A stretch of 64,000 nt of DNA from Acidobacteriota bacterium (lineage in GTDB: Bacteria; Acidobacteriota; Terriglobia; Acidiferrales; UBA7541): the NCBI GenBank assembly GCA_013289855.1, contig JABCZD010000004.1:1-64000 (forward strand). The letters are read 5' to 3'. The translations under genes were made by a program, and so were the position numbers. This document shows positions 52,338 to 62,468 of the stretch, piece by piece (position 1 is the stretch's first letter; each line of letters opens with the position of its first letter). Under the pieces are notes generated by a model, which did no database searches, was not told where the DNA came from, and saw only the letters and a list, made by a program, of their open reading frames with translations.

Positions 52338-52982
52338 TCATTCGGTAACGGAAACCTGTGGTTCGGGCAGCGTGAGAATGCCGACGTCCAATAGATTGCG
52401 GTAGCGTTCGGCGTAATCGAGGCCGTAGCCAACGACGAAAGCATTGGGAATTTCGAAGCCGGTGTAATCGGCGCGGACCGGGGTGATGCGGCGCGAAGGT
52501 TTATCGAGAAGTACGGCGACGCGCAGGGCTTTGGGCTTGCGCTGCTGAAACACACGCAAAAGATATTGCAGGGTCATTCCGGTATCGAGAATGTCTTCGA
52601 CGACGATTACGATTTTGCCTTCGATGCTGGAGTCGAGGTCGCGGGTGAGGCGAACCTGGCCGGAGGAGTGAGTATTTTTGCCGTAGCTGGAAACGGCGAT
52701 GAAATCGAAAGAGACCTCACCGGGAATTTCGCGCGCCAAGTCGGCAAGGAAAAACACCGCGCCTTTCAGTACGCCGACGAGGTGCAGTGGCTCCGAGGCG
52801 AAATCTTTGCGGATCTGGTGGGCGATCTCTTGGATGCGATGGCGAATGCGGGTGCGGGAGATGAGAATGCGAACGCTTTCGCCGGGGTGATGAACGGAAC
52901 TGTCGACGGAATGGTGGACGGGGGCGTGGCCGGAGGAGTCGTCTTTGACGGTTTTTTGAACAATTTTTTTTACTTTTTTCAT
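52338..52982 (-). CDS. hpt: Hypoxanthine phosphoribosyltransferase
   Basis: The product has 214 residues. Conserved parts: ISRTRIRHRIQEIAHQIRKDF, VGVLKGAVFFLADLAR, IAVSSYGKNTHSSGQVRLTRDLDSSIEGKIVIVVEDILDTGMTLQYLL (PRPP loop) and FVVGYGLDYAERYRNL. The first ~38 residues are a Lys/His/Ser-rich extension beyond the usual ~180-residue enzyme. Purine salvage; deoC follows. Confidence 0.93.
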   Translation of the reverse strand: MKKVKKIVQKTVKDDSSGHAPVHHSVDSSVHHPGESVRILISRTRIRHRIQEIAHQIRKDFASEPLHLVGVLKGAVFFLADLAREIPGEVSFDFIAVSSYGKNTHSSGQVRLTRDLDSSIEGKIVIVVEDILDTGMTLQYLLRVFQQRKPKALRVAVLLDKPSRRITPVRADYTGFEIPNAFVVGYGLDYAERYRNLLDVGILTLPEPQVSVTE

Positions 52983-53355
52983 CAAGCCAGCCTTTTGGCG
53001 GAGTGGAAACTTTAACGTAAGAGACGGCGCGGGACAAGATGGTGGGGCCAGCGCGTCTGGAAAACGCCTGATGACACCCTAAAGGGTGTCGCTACAAAAG
53101 CTGATCAAAAAGCTCATCGGGGGATTCATCCGATTTTGGCGCAAAGACGTAGTTGTCAGTGAGACTGGCTGCGATTCAGATGCCCCTCCGGCCTGGACGG
53201 TTGGAGGTACTGTGCGAATTTATTGAGCTTGATCCAGATGTTGATCAAGGGAGCGCGGCGGGTTGCGACTCGGGGACAGCTGCAACCCGCAGCGCGAGAT
53301 GGTGGCGCGCGTGGCCAGGCGCTTCCTTGTGTACCATGCTGTAGGAGCTATCAGC
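52983..53355. other. Divergent intergenic region with repeat
   Basis: It contains the second identical 33-base palindromic repeat (53071-53103) and a 7+7 inverted repeat CTTGATC/GATCAAG (53228-53249) upstream of the DinB-family gene, which could be an operator. Confidence 0.45.
53071..53103 (+). repeat. 33-base dispersed palindromic repeat, copy 2
   Basis: Identical to 50734-50766. Here it lies between divergent genes, so a terminator role is unlikely for this copy. Confidence 0.85.
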
Positions 53356-53883
53356 ATGGATACTTCCAGCACTAATCCCAAAACTCGGCGTGAACCGGAA
53401 CCTTGGCTGCGCGGAACACTCGCGGAAATTCCAGCGGTGGTGCGGGGCGTTTTACACGCGCTGGAGCTGGCGCGAGAAGATGTAGCGCAATGGTGCGGAA
53501 CACTGACCCTTGAACAACTCGTGGCGCGGCCGTTCGGCTTGCCCGCCGTGGCGTTTCAATTGCGGCATATCGCGCGCAGCCAGGACCGCTTGCTGACGTA
53601 TGCGGAGGGTCGTGAACTGAGTGCGGAACAACTGGCGGCATTGCGAGCGGAAATGTTGCCATGCGGGAGTCGTGAGGAATTGCTGCTGGAGTTTGAGACT
53701 GCGCTGCAGACGAGTGGTTTACGAGTTCGGGCGCTCAGCGGGGCAGATTTGGAGCAAGCGCGGTTCGTTGGGAAGATGAAGTTACCGAGCACGGTTGGGG
53801 GATTGCTGGTTCACGTGGCCGACCATACGCAACGGCACGTTGGTCAGGCGGTTACGACAGCCAAGGTGGTGATCGCTGGCTAA
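53356..53883 (+). CDS. DinB-family protein
   Basis: The product has 175 residues. The four-helix DinB fold is suggested by RGVLHALELAREDVAQWCG, PAVAFQLRHIARSQDRLLTYAEG and LLVHVADHTQRHVGQAV, with histidines H in LRHI and HxxxH (ADHTQRH) as probable metal ligands. Members are metal-dependent thiol transferases (e.g. bacillithiol/mycothiol enzymes) or unknown. GTAGGAG precedes the ATG by eight bases. Confidence 0.8.
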   Translation: MDTSSTNPKTRREPEPWLRGTLAEIPAVVRGVLHALELAREDVAQWCGTLTLEQLVARPFGLPAVAFQLRHIARSQDRLLTYAEGRELSAEQLAALRAEMLPCGSREELLLEFETALQTSGLRVRALSGADLEQARFVGKMKLPSTVGGLLVHVADHTQRHVGQAVTTAKVVIAG

Positions 53884-53953
53884 AACGCGAGGCGTGTCGC
53901 AATGACGCTAAGAGTTGACGGTAGCGCACGGTAGTCCGTACTCTGAAGTATCC

Positions 53954-54619
53954 GTGATTGAACTCTCGAAGAACGTTTTGCTGATCGTCAGCGCGCTGTT
54001 TCCCATTGTGAATCCGCTGGGGGGCAGCCCTATTTTTTTATCATTGACGCGCGAATATGCGTCGCCGACGAGACGGGCGCTGGCGTGGAAAGTGACGCTG
54101 AACTGTTTTTTTCTGTTGGTGGCGTCATTTTTGATCGGGTCGCACATCCTGGCGTTCTTTGGCATATCGATACCGGTGGTGCAGGTGGGCGGCGGATTGA
54201 TCGTGATTTCGACCGGGTGGACGCTGCTGAGTAAAAAGGACGAGCAGGAGCGGCACGGCCAGGTGCAGAAAAGCGTAAATCCGCTGGATGTTTTTCGCAA
54301 TGCGTTTTATCCCTTGACGCTGCCGCTAACGGTGGGGCCGGGGTCGATTGCGGTGGCGATCACGTTGGGCGCCAATGAACCGCGGCATTTTGGAGTGGAT
54401 ATCCTGCCGATTGTAGCAGCGGTGATAGGCTCCGCGCTGGTGGCGTTGACGGTTTTTCTTTGCTACGGATTCGCGGACCGGCTTGCGGCCATCCTTGGTG
54501 AGAACGGGATGACCATCGTGATGCGACTGTCGTCGTTTCTGCTGGTGTGCATCGGGGTTCAGATTTTGTGGAATGGAGTGAAAGCGCTACTCGAAACCTT
54601 GCCAGCACTGGGAGGATAG
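53954..54619 (+). CDS. MarC family integral membrane protein
   Basis: The product has 221 residues from a GTG at 53954, placed by the family's usual distance to the first NPxGxxPxF motif (FPIVNPLGGSPIFLSLT). A second such motif is TVGPGSIAVAITLG. Six helices are predicted. The family (NAAT/MarC) has an unclear function. A longer start at 53915 (TTG) is possible. Confidence 0.83.
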   Translation: MIELSKNVLLIVSALFPIVNPLGGSPIFLSLTREYASPTRRALAWKVTLNCFFLLVASFLIGSHILAFFGISIPVVQVGGGLIVISTGWTLLSKKDEQERHGQVQKSVNPLDVFRNAFYPLTLPLTVGPGSIAVAITLGANEPRHFGVDILPIVAAVIGSALVALTVFLCYGFADRLAAILGENGMTIVMRLSSFLLVCIGVQILWNGVKALLETLPALGG

Positions 54620-54662
54620 TGATCGCTCCCGGTAATAGTATAAGATTAAATACGACCCCTCG

Positions 54663-55670
54663 ATGAGACACGAAGCACTGACTTTCTTGATGTGTCCGGA
54701 CTGTGACGGCGAGCTATCGCTCGATGGCGGTGCCGTGCCTGAAGCGGACGGTCATGTCATGTCCGGTAAACTGAACTGCCAGCGTTGTGCATCACACTTC
54801 ACAATTCGTAATGGCGTGCTGGTGCTGCTGCCGGCGACAATGGCCAGCGTGAAGCTGGAAACGGCGGCGCGCTTTGCGGAGGAATGGACGCGCTGGAGCG
54901 ATCTGCGCGATTACTACGAGCAAGAGTTTTTTGACTGGGTTGCGCCGCTGCGCGCGGAAGATTTCGCGGGGCAAACGGTTTTCGAGGGCGGATGCGGAAA
55001 AGGGCGGCACACGGCGATCGTGGCGGCGAAGGGAGCCAAAGCGATTGTGGCGCTGGATCTGGGAGAGAGCGCGTTCGTGGCGTTTGCGCACACGCGGAGT
55101 TTTGCGAATGCCCATGTGGTGATCGGAGATTTGTTGAAGCCGCCAGTGCGGGCGGTTTTTGATTTGGCGTTTTCGGTGGGAGTTTTGCACCATTTGCCGA
55201 ATCCCGCGGAGGGATTCGCGAGCCTGGCGTCACGGGTGCGGGACGGCGGGCGTGTGGCGTTCTGGGTATAGGGGCAAAAGGGGAACGAATGGATCACGCG
55301 GTATGTTGATCCGTTCCGCAAGGCGATCACTTCGCGGTTGCCGGGGGGATTTCTCTGCGTGGTGTGTATTGTGCCTTCCGCGGGGCTGTGGGCGGTGATC
55401 AAACTTTTTTACCGACCCGGCAAGGATGGGAAGGGTCCGCAATGGCTGCCGTACGGCGATTACTTCGCGGCGCTGCACCATTATCCCTTCGATGAAACTC
55501 ATGCCAACGTGTTTGACCAGTTGGTGACGCCGGTGGCGTATTATCTGCGGGAAGATGAGGTGCAGCCCTGGGTGGCGTCGGGCTTCCGCGATGCGGCATT
55601 GCGCTCGCACCGGGGGTACAGCTGGACGGGGCTGGCGACTGTGGAGCGCAGCAAAGCGGCGGAGGAGTAG
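54663..55670 (+). pseudogene. Zinc-ribbon SAM methyltransferase split by an in-frame amber codon
   Basis: The frame continues without shift for 336 codons, but codon 203 (55269-55271) is TAG. The first part has a Trm112-like zinc ribbon (C11, C14, C39, C42: CPDC...CQRC), SAM motif VFEGGCGKGRHTAIVAAKGA and FDLAFSVGVLHHLPNP. After the stop the sequence continues GQKGNEWITRYVDPFRKAIT, expected C-terminal region of such methyltransferases (typically 'WVYGREGNxWI'). A Tyr codon changed to amber is the simplest explanation. Readthrough, sequencing error or recent pseudogenisation cannot be separated here. Neighbouring glycan genes suggest a sugar or lipid methyltransferase. Confidence 0.75.
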
Positions 55671-55808
55671 ACGCTGCGAGCTAGATGGCGCTGCAGAATT
55701 TCGGTCTACAAAATTCTCTGAAGAAACAGAAATGTCGTCGCGGTAAAAGACGATGATGCGTTCAAAGACGACGATGTGTTCAGAAACGAAGACGTGGGGT
55801 GCAGCAAG

Positions 55809-57728
55809 TTGTGCGGAATAGCTGGATTTACACATAAAAATTGGCGACCACCGATGGAGCGCATCCGGCAAGCCACCGCTACGCTTATTCACCGCGGACC
55901 GGACCAGCAGGGTGTGCATGCCGCCGCGATGTTTTCGTGCGGGGCCACGCGGCTGAAGATTATTGATCTTGAGGGTGGAGACCAGCCGATTCTGACGGCG
56001 GATGGCGACGTTGGAATCGTGTTCAACGGCGAGATTTATAATCATCTGGAAATTCGCGCGGAGCTGGAGAGTCTCGGTCACAAGTTCGAATCACACTCGG
56101 ACACGGAAACGGTGTTGCGCGCGTTTGTGCAGTGGGACAAGGAATGTTTTGGGCGGTTGCGCGGAATGTTTGCGGTGGCGGTGTGGAAAGAGTCGGAGCG
56201 GCGGCTGGTGCTGGCGCGGGACCGCATGGGCATCAAGCCGCTGTATATCGCGCGGCGAGGTGAGGAGTTATTTTTCGGCTCGGAACTGAAAGCCATTTTC
56301 GTGCATCCGGAAATCGAACGGCGCATCAGTTTGCAGGGGCTGGATTGTTACCTGTCGCTGAATTATGTGCCGTGTCCGTGGACACTGGTGGAGGGCATCG
56401 AGAAATTGCCGGCGGGAATGTGGCTGGAATGGCGGGACGGCCAGGTCACCAGCGACACGTATTGGAAGTTGCCGTTTGGCGCGCCATCGCGGTGGACGAT
56501 GGGCGAAGCCAAAGAGGAGCTCGACCGGCTGCTGCAACAATCCGTGCGCGAGCATATGCTTTCGGATGTTCCGCTGGGAATTTGGCTGAGCGGCGGAATG
56601 GATTCGACCACCATCCTGCATTATGCTTCGCGGGCAACGTCGGCGCGGCTGAAAACGTTTTCGATCACCTACCGCGGGCGGAGTTTTGACGAGAGAAAAT
56701 TTGTGCACCGCGCGGTGAAGCAGTACGAAACGGAGCACGAAGAGCTGGACCTGACGCCCGAGCAAGACCTGCAAGGCGCGATCGAAGAATTTGCGTATTA
56801 CTCGGACGAGCCGAACGCCGATGCGGGCTCGCTGCCGGTATGGTTCCTTTCGAAATTGTGCAAGAAGAGCACCACGGTGGCGCTGAGCGGTGAGGGCGCG
56901 GACGAACTTTTTGCGGGGTACGTGACGTGCCGGGCGGATATTTTAGCCGGCCGCGCGCGGTACGTTCCCAGAGGGCTGATACGGACGGCGCTGGCAGCGG
57001 CGCGGCAACTGCCGGTCTCCGATGAAAAAATCAGCTTCGAATACAAACTGAAGCGCTTTCTCGAAGGCAGTCTGCTGTCTCCGGGCGACGCGCACGTCTT
57101 CTGGAATGGCACATTCAGCGGCAACGAAAAACAATCGCTGCTAAAAAGGAAATTGCCGGGAAGTTTTCACGCACTGATGGGCGAGATGGACAAACTGCCG
57201 GAATCTCGCGATCTGCTGGCGCCGCTGTTGTGGTTCGATCAAAAATATTATTTGGCGGACGACATCCTGGTGAAGAGCGACCGCATGAGCATGGCGCACG
57301 CGGTGGAGGTGCGGCCGCCATTTCTGGACCACCGCATCGTGGAGTTTGCCGCAACGCTCCCACCGGGCCTAAAAATTCGAGGGGCGCGCCAAAAACTGGT
57401 GCTGCGCGAATTGCGCCGCGACAAGCTACCGCCGACGATTCTGGACGGCAAGAAGACCGGCTTCGATATTCCCGCGCACGAATGGCTGCGCGGACCGCTG
57501 CGTTCGCTACTGGAGGAAACGCTGCGCGAAGGCATGAGGACGCACGGCGATCTTTTCGACGCCGCGCTTGTTGAGGAACTGCTGCAACGGCATTTGAACC
57601 GCCAGGCGAATCTTGGCTATCACTTGTGGGGCCTGCTGATACTATTCTTGTGGATGAAAAAATGGGAAATTCAGTCCACAACGAATCGGGCAACACAAAC
57701 TCTATCTTTGGCCACGGCTGGCTCGTAA
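55809..57728 (+). CDS. asnB: Asparagine synthase-like glutamine amidotransferase
   Basis: The product has 639 residues from a TTG at 55809. This start is chosen because glutamine amidotransferases of this class need Cys at position 2 (here M-C-G-I-A-G-F). GATase parts: LIHRGPDQQG, FNGEIYNH, SHSDTETVLRAF. Synthetase: SGGMDS (261-266), ALSGEGADELFAGY, LADDILVKSDRMSMAHAVEVRPPFLDHRIVEF. In polysaccharide clusters such AsnB-like enzymes often amidate or build modified sugars instead of making free Asn. Here it begins the glycan-like block. Confidence 0.9.
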   Translation: MCGIAGFTHKNWRPPMERIRQATATLIHRGPDQQGVHAAAMFSCGATRLKIIDLEGGDQPILTADGDVGIVFNGEIYNHLEIRAELESLGHKFESHSDTETVLRAFVQWDKECFGRLRGMFAVAVWKESERRLVLARDRMGIKPLYIARRGEELFFGSELKAIFVHPEIERRISLQGLDCYLSLNYVPCPWTLVEGIEKLPAGMWLEWRDGQVTSDTYWKLPFGAPSRWTMGEAKEELDRLLQQSVREHMLSDVPLGIWLSGGMDSTTILHYASRATSARLKTFSITYRGRSFDERKFVHRAVKQYETEHEELDLTPEQDLQGAIEEFAYYSDEPNADAGSLPVWFLSKLCKKSTTVALSGEGADELFAGYVTCRADILAGRARYVPRGLIRTALAAARQLPVSDEKISFEYKLKRFLEGSLLSPGDAHVFWNGTFSGNEKQSLLKRKLPGSFHALMGEMDKLPESRDLLAPLLWFDQKYYLADDILVKSDRMSMAHAVEVRPPFLDHRIVEFAATLPPGLKIRGARQKLVLRELRRDKLPPTILDGKKTGFDIPAHEWLRGPLRSLLEETLREGMRTHGDLFDAALVEELLQRHLNRQANLGYHLWGLLILFLWMKKWEIQSTTNRATQTLSLATAGS

Positions 57729-57755
57729 TCTTCCGCAGTCTGCCAATCGCCGGTC

Positions 57756-58865
57756 ATGCGCCAGGAATTTTCCAGGGAGCGGCGTCCTACCTTGCCGCTT
57801 AATGATCCCGCACCGTCGCCGGAGCAGTCTTTGGCCAGACCTTCCCTCACAAGAGTGGTCGTGGCGTTGCTCCGCCTGGCGCTCGCCGCGGTGATTTTGA
57901 CGTATCTATACCGGTCGGGCGTCATCAACTTCCGCCCGCTGGCGAAGCTGCTGCCGGCGTGGCCTATCACCATTGCCGCCGTGGCGATATTGCTGCTGGA
58001 CGTTTTTCTGATGGCGATTCGAACGTCCTGGATGGTGCGGCCAGTGGGCTTGCATCTGGCGGTGAGGAAATCGTTCCAACTGAACTTGGTGGCCGCGTTT
58101 TTTACGAACGTCGTTCCGGGCGCGGCGGGCGGCGATATCGCGCGGCTGTATTACACGGGCAAGGGAAACCGCGGCAACCGCGTGGAAGTTGCCACCGTGG
58201 TGTTGCTGGACCGTGGCATGGGACTTTTTTCCATGCTGATGCTGCCGCTGGTGTTCGCGCCGTTTTTCAGCGGGATGCTGCGAGACTTGCCGGTGCTAAG
58301 AAATTTGCTTTTGCTGGATGCGCTGGCCGCCGCGAGCATTCTGATTCCAATTCTATTGTGCGTGCACAATGGGCCGATTCGCGGACTGCTCTCGCGGATA
58401 TTCCTGCGCTGGAATCGTTGGGGGAGTGTTGCAGAGCGAGTGCTCGCCAGCATCGGCGCGTTCAAAAACAGCGGCGACGCGCTGCTGCGGTCGTTGGGAA
58501 TTGCCATGATGGCGAATCTATCGGTAATCGCCGTGATGGCCCTGGCGTTTGTGGTGCTGAATCCTGCGTGGCTTTCCATGAAAATGATTCTGGTGGTTCC
58601 CATGGGCGAAATTGCGAACTGCCTGCCGTTGACGCCCGGAGGCCTAGGAGTTGGAGAGGCGGCGTTCCACTCGCTGTTTGAGATGAGCGGTCTGCAGGGC
58701 GGCGTGGAGGCCTTGCTGTGCTGGCGAATCTGGAGGGCACTGGTTGGGTTGATCGGACTGGGCGTGTACCTGAGCGGCTTGGGGCGCGTGGTATTTGAAG
58801 GAGACGCTTTCGCCTCGCCCGAGAAAAACGGCCTTGCATTGCCACCCGGCGAATGTAAAAAATAG
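57756..58865 (+). CDS. Lysylphosphatidylglycerol synthase TM-like / AglD-type membrane protein
   Basis: The product has 369 residues with about eight helices and the family motif FTNVVPGAAGGDIARLYY (N-V-x-P-G-x-x-G-G-D) plus PLTPGGLGVGEAAFHSLF near the end. PF03706-type proteins include AglD and flippase-like proteins acting on lipid-linked sugars. The start at 57756 is 27 bases after asnB, so they may be co-transcribed. Confidence 0.85.
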   Translation: MRQEFSRERRPTLPLNDPAPSPEQSLARPSLTRVVVALLRLALAAVILTYLYRSGVINFRPLAKLLPAWPITIAAVAILLLDVFLMAIRTSWMVRPVGLHLAVRKSFQLNLVAAFFTNVVPGAAGGDIARLYYTGKGNRGNRVEVATVVLLDRGMGLFSMLMLPLVFAPFFSGMLRDLPVLRNLLLLDALAAASILIPILLCVHNGPIRGLLSRIFLRWNRWGSVAERVLASIGAFKNSGDALLRSLGIAMMANLSVIAVMALAFVVLNPAWLSMKMILVVPMGEIANCLPLTPGGLGVGEAAFHSLFEMSGLQGGVEALLCWRIWRALVGLIGLGVYLSGLGRVVFEGDAFASPEKNGLALPPGECKK

Positions 58866-59073
58866 ATACGGCGATAATTTCCAGGAGAATCCTGCAGATC
58901 GTAATTTTTTCTCAGCGCGATAGCGGCCTTCGCTATTAGCGCCGGGACTTTGCGATAGCACGGCGCGATTCTTCCAGAAGTGATTCGCGCACGGGCCTGC
59001 AATTCGTTTACAATATATGCAGCCCAAATATGTAGTCTGAGTTTTAGCGGAACAGTGGCGTGGGCCCGCACGT

Positions 59074-59093
59074 CGCAGCCTCGGATGGCTGCG
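59074..59093. repeat. Short hairpin upstream of the sulfoquinovose gene
   Basis: CGCAGCC and GGCTGCG pair around TCGGAT and are followed by TTTC. It may be a terminator for the upstream membrane-protein gene or a dispersed hairpin. Confidence 0.5.
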
Positions 59094-59105
59094 TTTCATT
59101 AGTAG

Positions 59106-60374
<1,269 letters not shown>

Positions 60375-60428
60375 CTGCTGAATCGTTTAGAAACCGATTC
60401 TTGCCCTTGAAGATCACTTGCCCTACGA

Positions 60429-60459
60429 CCACCGGGTGTAAACGCCCGGTGGTTTGTTT
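60429..60459 (+). terminator. Rho-independent terminator
   Basis: CCACCGGG and CCCGGTGG with a short inner extension, followed by TTTGTTT, 55 bases after the sqdB stop. Confidence 0.85.
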
Positions 60460-60508
60460 CTAGAGGCGCTCAAAAAAAAACAGCTCACGGAAATAAAATG
60501 ACTCAGCC

Positions 60509-60925
60509 ATGAAAGAAGCCGCCGGTTTTCACTTCAAGACGTATCTGCTGATCGCCTTCATCGCATTTTTTGCCCCGCTCGGAAATGTGCTACTCGGAAA
60601 AGGGATGAAGAATGTTGGCTCGGCCAGAAACTGGGCGCCCAGCGAGGTGGTACAAATTCTGGAACGCATTCTCGGCTCCGGGTACATCTGGCTGGGGATC
60701 GCCTCGCTGCTTACTTTTTTTGTAGCCTACATGCTGGTGCTCACCTGGGCGGACTACAGCTATGTGCAGCCGTCGTCCTCGCTGGCGTACGCGGTGACCG
60801 GCGTGCTTAGTTATTTCCTGCTCGGAGAGACGATTACTCCGCTGCGCTGGCTCGGGATTGCGGTGATCTGCGTGGGCGTCTTCGTAGTGGGCCACACACC
60901 GCCGCGCACCACGGAGCCCGCATAG
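60509..60925 (+). CDS. Small EamA/DMT-type membrane protein (ArnE/F-like), subunit 1
   Basis: The product has 138 residues with four helices (YLLIAFIAFFAPLGNVLLGKG, IWLGIASLLTFFVAYMLVLTW, PSSSLAYAVTGVLSYFLLGE, PLRWLGIAVICVGVFVVG). The 'PSSSLAYAVTxxLSYFLLGExI' and 'RWLGIxxIxxGV' patterns are those of half-size EamA transporters. It is followed two bases later by a second one. Such pairs (ArnE/ArnF) flip lipid-linked sugars across the membrane. Their substrate here is inferred from neighbours. Confidence 0.82.
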   Translation: MKEAAGFHFKTYLLIAFIAFFAPLGNVLLGKGMKNVGSARNWAPSEVVQILERILGSGYIWLGIASLLTFFVAYMLVLTWADYSYVQPSSSLAYAVTGVLSYFLLGETITPLRWLGIAVICVGVFVVGHTPPRTTEPA

Positions 60926-60927
60926 CT

Positions 60928-61302
60928 ATGCTGGAATTTCTCATTCTTACGCTGCTGGTGGTTTCGGGAACTGGCGGAGAGCTGTGCGTCTCGCACGCTA
61001 TGAAACAAATTGGCGAGGTGCATGACTTCCGTCCGTTGGCGCTGATTAAATTCATTTTGCGTGCGCTGCGCGTAGGCTGGATGTGGCTGGGCGTGGCCAT
61101 GATGGCGCTGGCGTTTTTCTCGCTGCTGGCGATGCTATCGTTCGAGAACGTCAGTTTTGTGGTGCCGGTGACGGCGCTGAGTTACGCCGCGGGCGCCGTG
61201 GGCGCGGCAATTTTCTTGCGCGAACGGATTAACACGCAGCGCTGGGTGGGCGTCGCCATCGTCTGCGTGGGCGTGACGATCGTTTGGCTCAGCCACCGCT
61301 AG
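60928..61302 (+). CDS. Small EamA/DMT-type membrane protein (ArnE/F-like), subunit 2
   Basis: The product has 124 residues with four helices (LILTLLVVSGTGGELCVSHAMK, WMWLGVAMMALAFFSLLAMLSF, VPVTALSYAAGAVGAAIFLRE, RWVGVAIVCVGVTIVWL). It starts two bases after subunit 1 and is similar in length and topology, with the same C-terminal RW-G motif. The two probably form a heterodimer. Confidence 0.82.
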   Translation: MLEFLILTLLVVSGTGGELCVSHAMKQIGEVHDFRPLALIKFILRALRVGWMWLGVAMMALAFFSLLAMLSFENVSFVVPVTALSYAAGAVGAAIFLRERINTQRWVGVAIVCVGVTIVWLSHR

Positions 61303-61319
61303 AGACTGGTTTCAAAGCG

Positions 61320-62249
61320 TTACTGCTTCGGTTCGTCGGTTGGCCGCGCTGCTCCGATCTTGATGGTCGAACCGAATCGCTTGTAGTTCGCATAGCGCAC
61401 CGTCATGTGGATGCGCACGTCGCCAGAACTGAAGTGCAGCGTGTCGTTGGAACGCGTGTACGTCGGAAACCAGTAGTTCCCTTCGATATTCTCGCGAAAT
61501 GTTTCGAAACGCGGAAAAACGTTTTCGCTACCGTGCTTCTTGATGTCCGGAACGGCTTTTCCGTCGGTCTTCACGATGCCGTAGGTTTTATCCTCCACCC
61601 AGACGCGTCCCTGAAAATAGCGCTGATTCTTCTCGAGCACCTTGGGGCCCACGTCAAAAACGTAGGTGGTCAGTTCGTCCACCTGCTGGCGGCCGACATA
61701 CTTGACGTCATACTTTGGCAATTCCTGGGTGGTCAGCACGAAAGGCTGCACATGTTCGAGGTCGTCGATATCTTGTTGCGACACGGTAATGCGCTGCAGC
61801 GAAGGAACCGGCGCGTCGGTGACGTGCTCTACTCGCTTGCCACCGGGAGTAAACACAATGTCGCTGGTCATGCGATATTCGCCGTCGGGCTGACCGTCGG
61901 GATCGATAGTTTGCATCACAAAGGTCTGCGTATACGTGTAATTGTCCCGCTCGGTTTTAAATTCGGCTTCGCGCGCGGCGAATTTCTGAATGATCTGGTC
62001 CACGGGGATCGCCGGCGGCGCGGTGTCAACGTGCGAACCGGTTTGCGGGGTAACTTTATCCGGGGCGCTTTCCGGCGGGCGAACTGGAGGCGGAGCTTGC
62101 GTTTGTGACGGTGGCGGGACCGGCAATGGACCGGGCGCTTCCTGCGCGGCTGCTGGGTCGCAAGTTAACAGCACGCCAGCACACGCCAATGACAGCGCGA
62201 GAAACACCGCAGAATCGACTTTCTTGGACTGCAAACTATCCCCGCTCAT
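61320..62249 (-). CDS. Secreted protein of unknown function
   Basis: The product has 309 residues from the ATG at 62249, backed by AAGGAG nine bases upstream. Signal region VDSAVFLALSLACAGVLLTCDPAAAQ, Pro-rich linker (GPLPVPPPSQTQAPPPVRPP), then VDQIIQKFAAREAEFKTERDNYTYTQTFVMQTID and VGRQQVDELTTYVFDVGPKVLEKNQRYFQGRVWVEDKTYGIVKTDGK. The 'YVFDVxPKxxxxxQRYFxGRVWVEDxTxxIV' block is typical of LolA/LppX-like beta-sheet lipoprotein-sorting folds. No enzyme motif. Converges with the EamA pair. Confidence 0.75.
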   Translation of the reverse strand: MSGDSLQSKKVDSAVFLALSLACAGVLLTCDPAAAQEAPGPLPVPPPSQTQAPPPVRPPESAPDKVTPQTGSHVDTAPPAIPVDQIIQKFAAREAEFKTERDNYTYTQTFVMQTIDPDGQPDGEYRMTSDIVFTPGGKRVEHVTDAPVPSLQRITVSQQDIDDLEHVQPFVLTTQELPKYDVKYVGRQQVDELTTYVFDVGPKVLEKNQRYFQGRVWVEDKTYGIVKTDGKAVPDIKKHGSENVFPRFETFRENIEGNYWFPTYTRSNDTLHFSSGDVRIHMTVRYANYKRFGSTIKIGAARPTDEPKQ

Positions 62250-62468
62250 CGCCTGCTCCTTAGCTTTCGTGCATCGCGAGCGCCGCGATGCGGCCGGAAT
62301 TTCGTGGCTTGGCCAAAAAATCTCATGCAAGGCCGCACAACCTCTAGGATGCATGAAAACAGCCTTTCGTAACCACTCTGTTTTCAGTATTCCGCGCGGT
62401 GCGACAGATAGTTCCAGCGACATTCCGTGTGCAAGGAGGTCGCGATTCCGCCTCTCGTAGGGGCTGAC

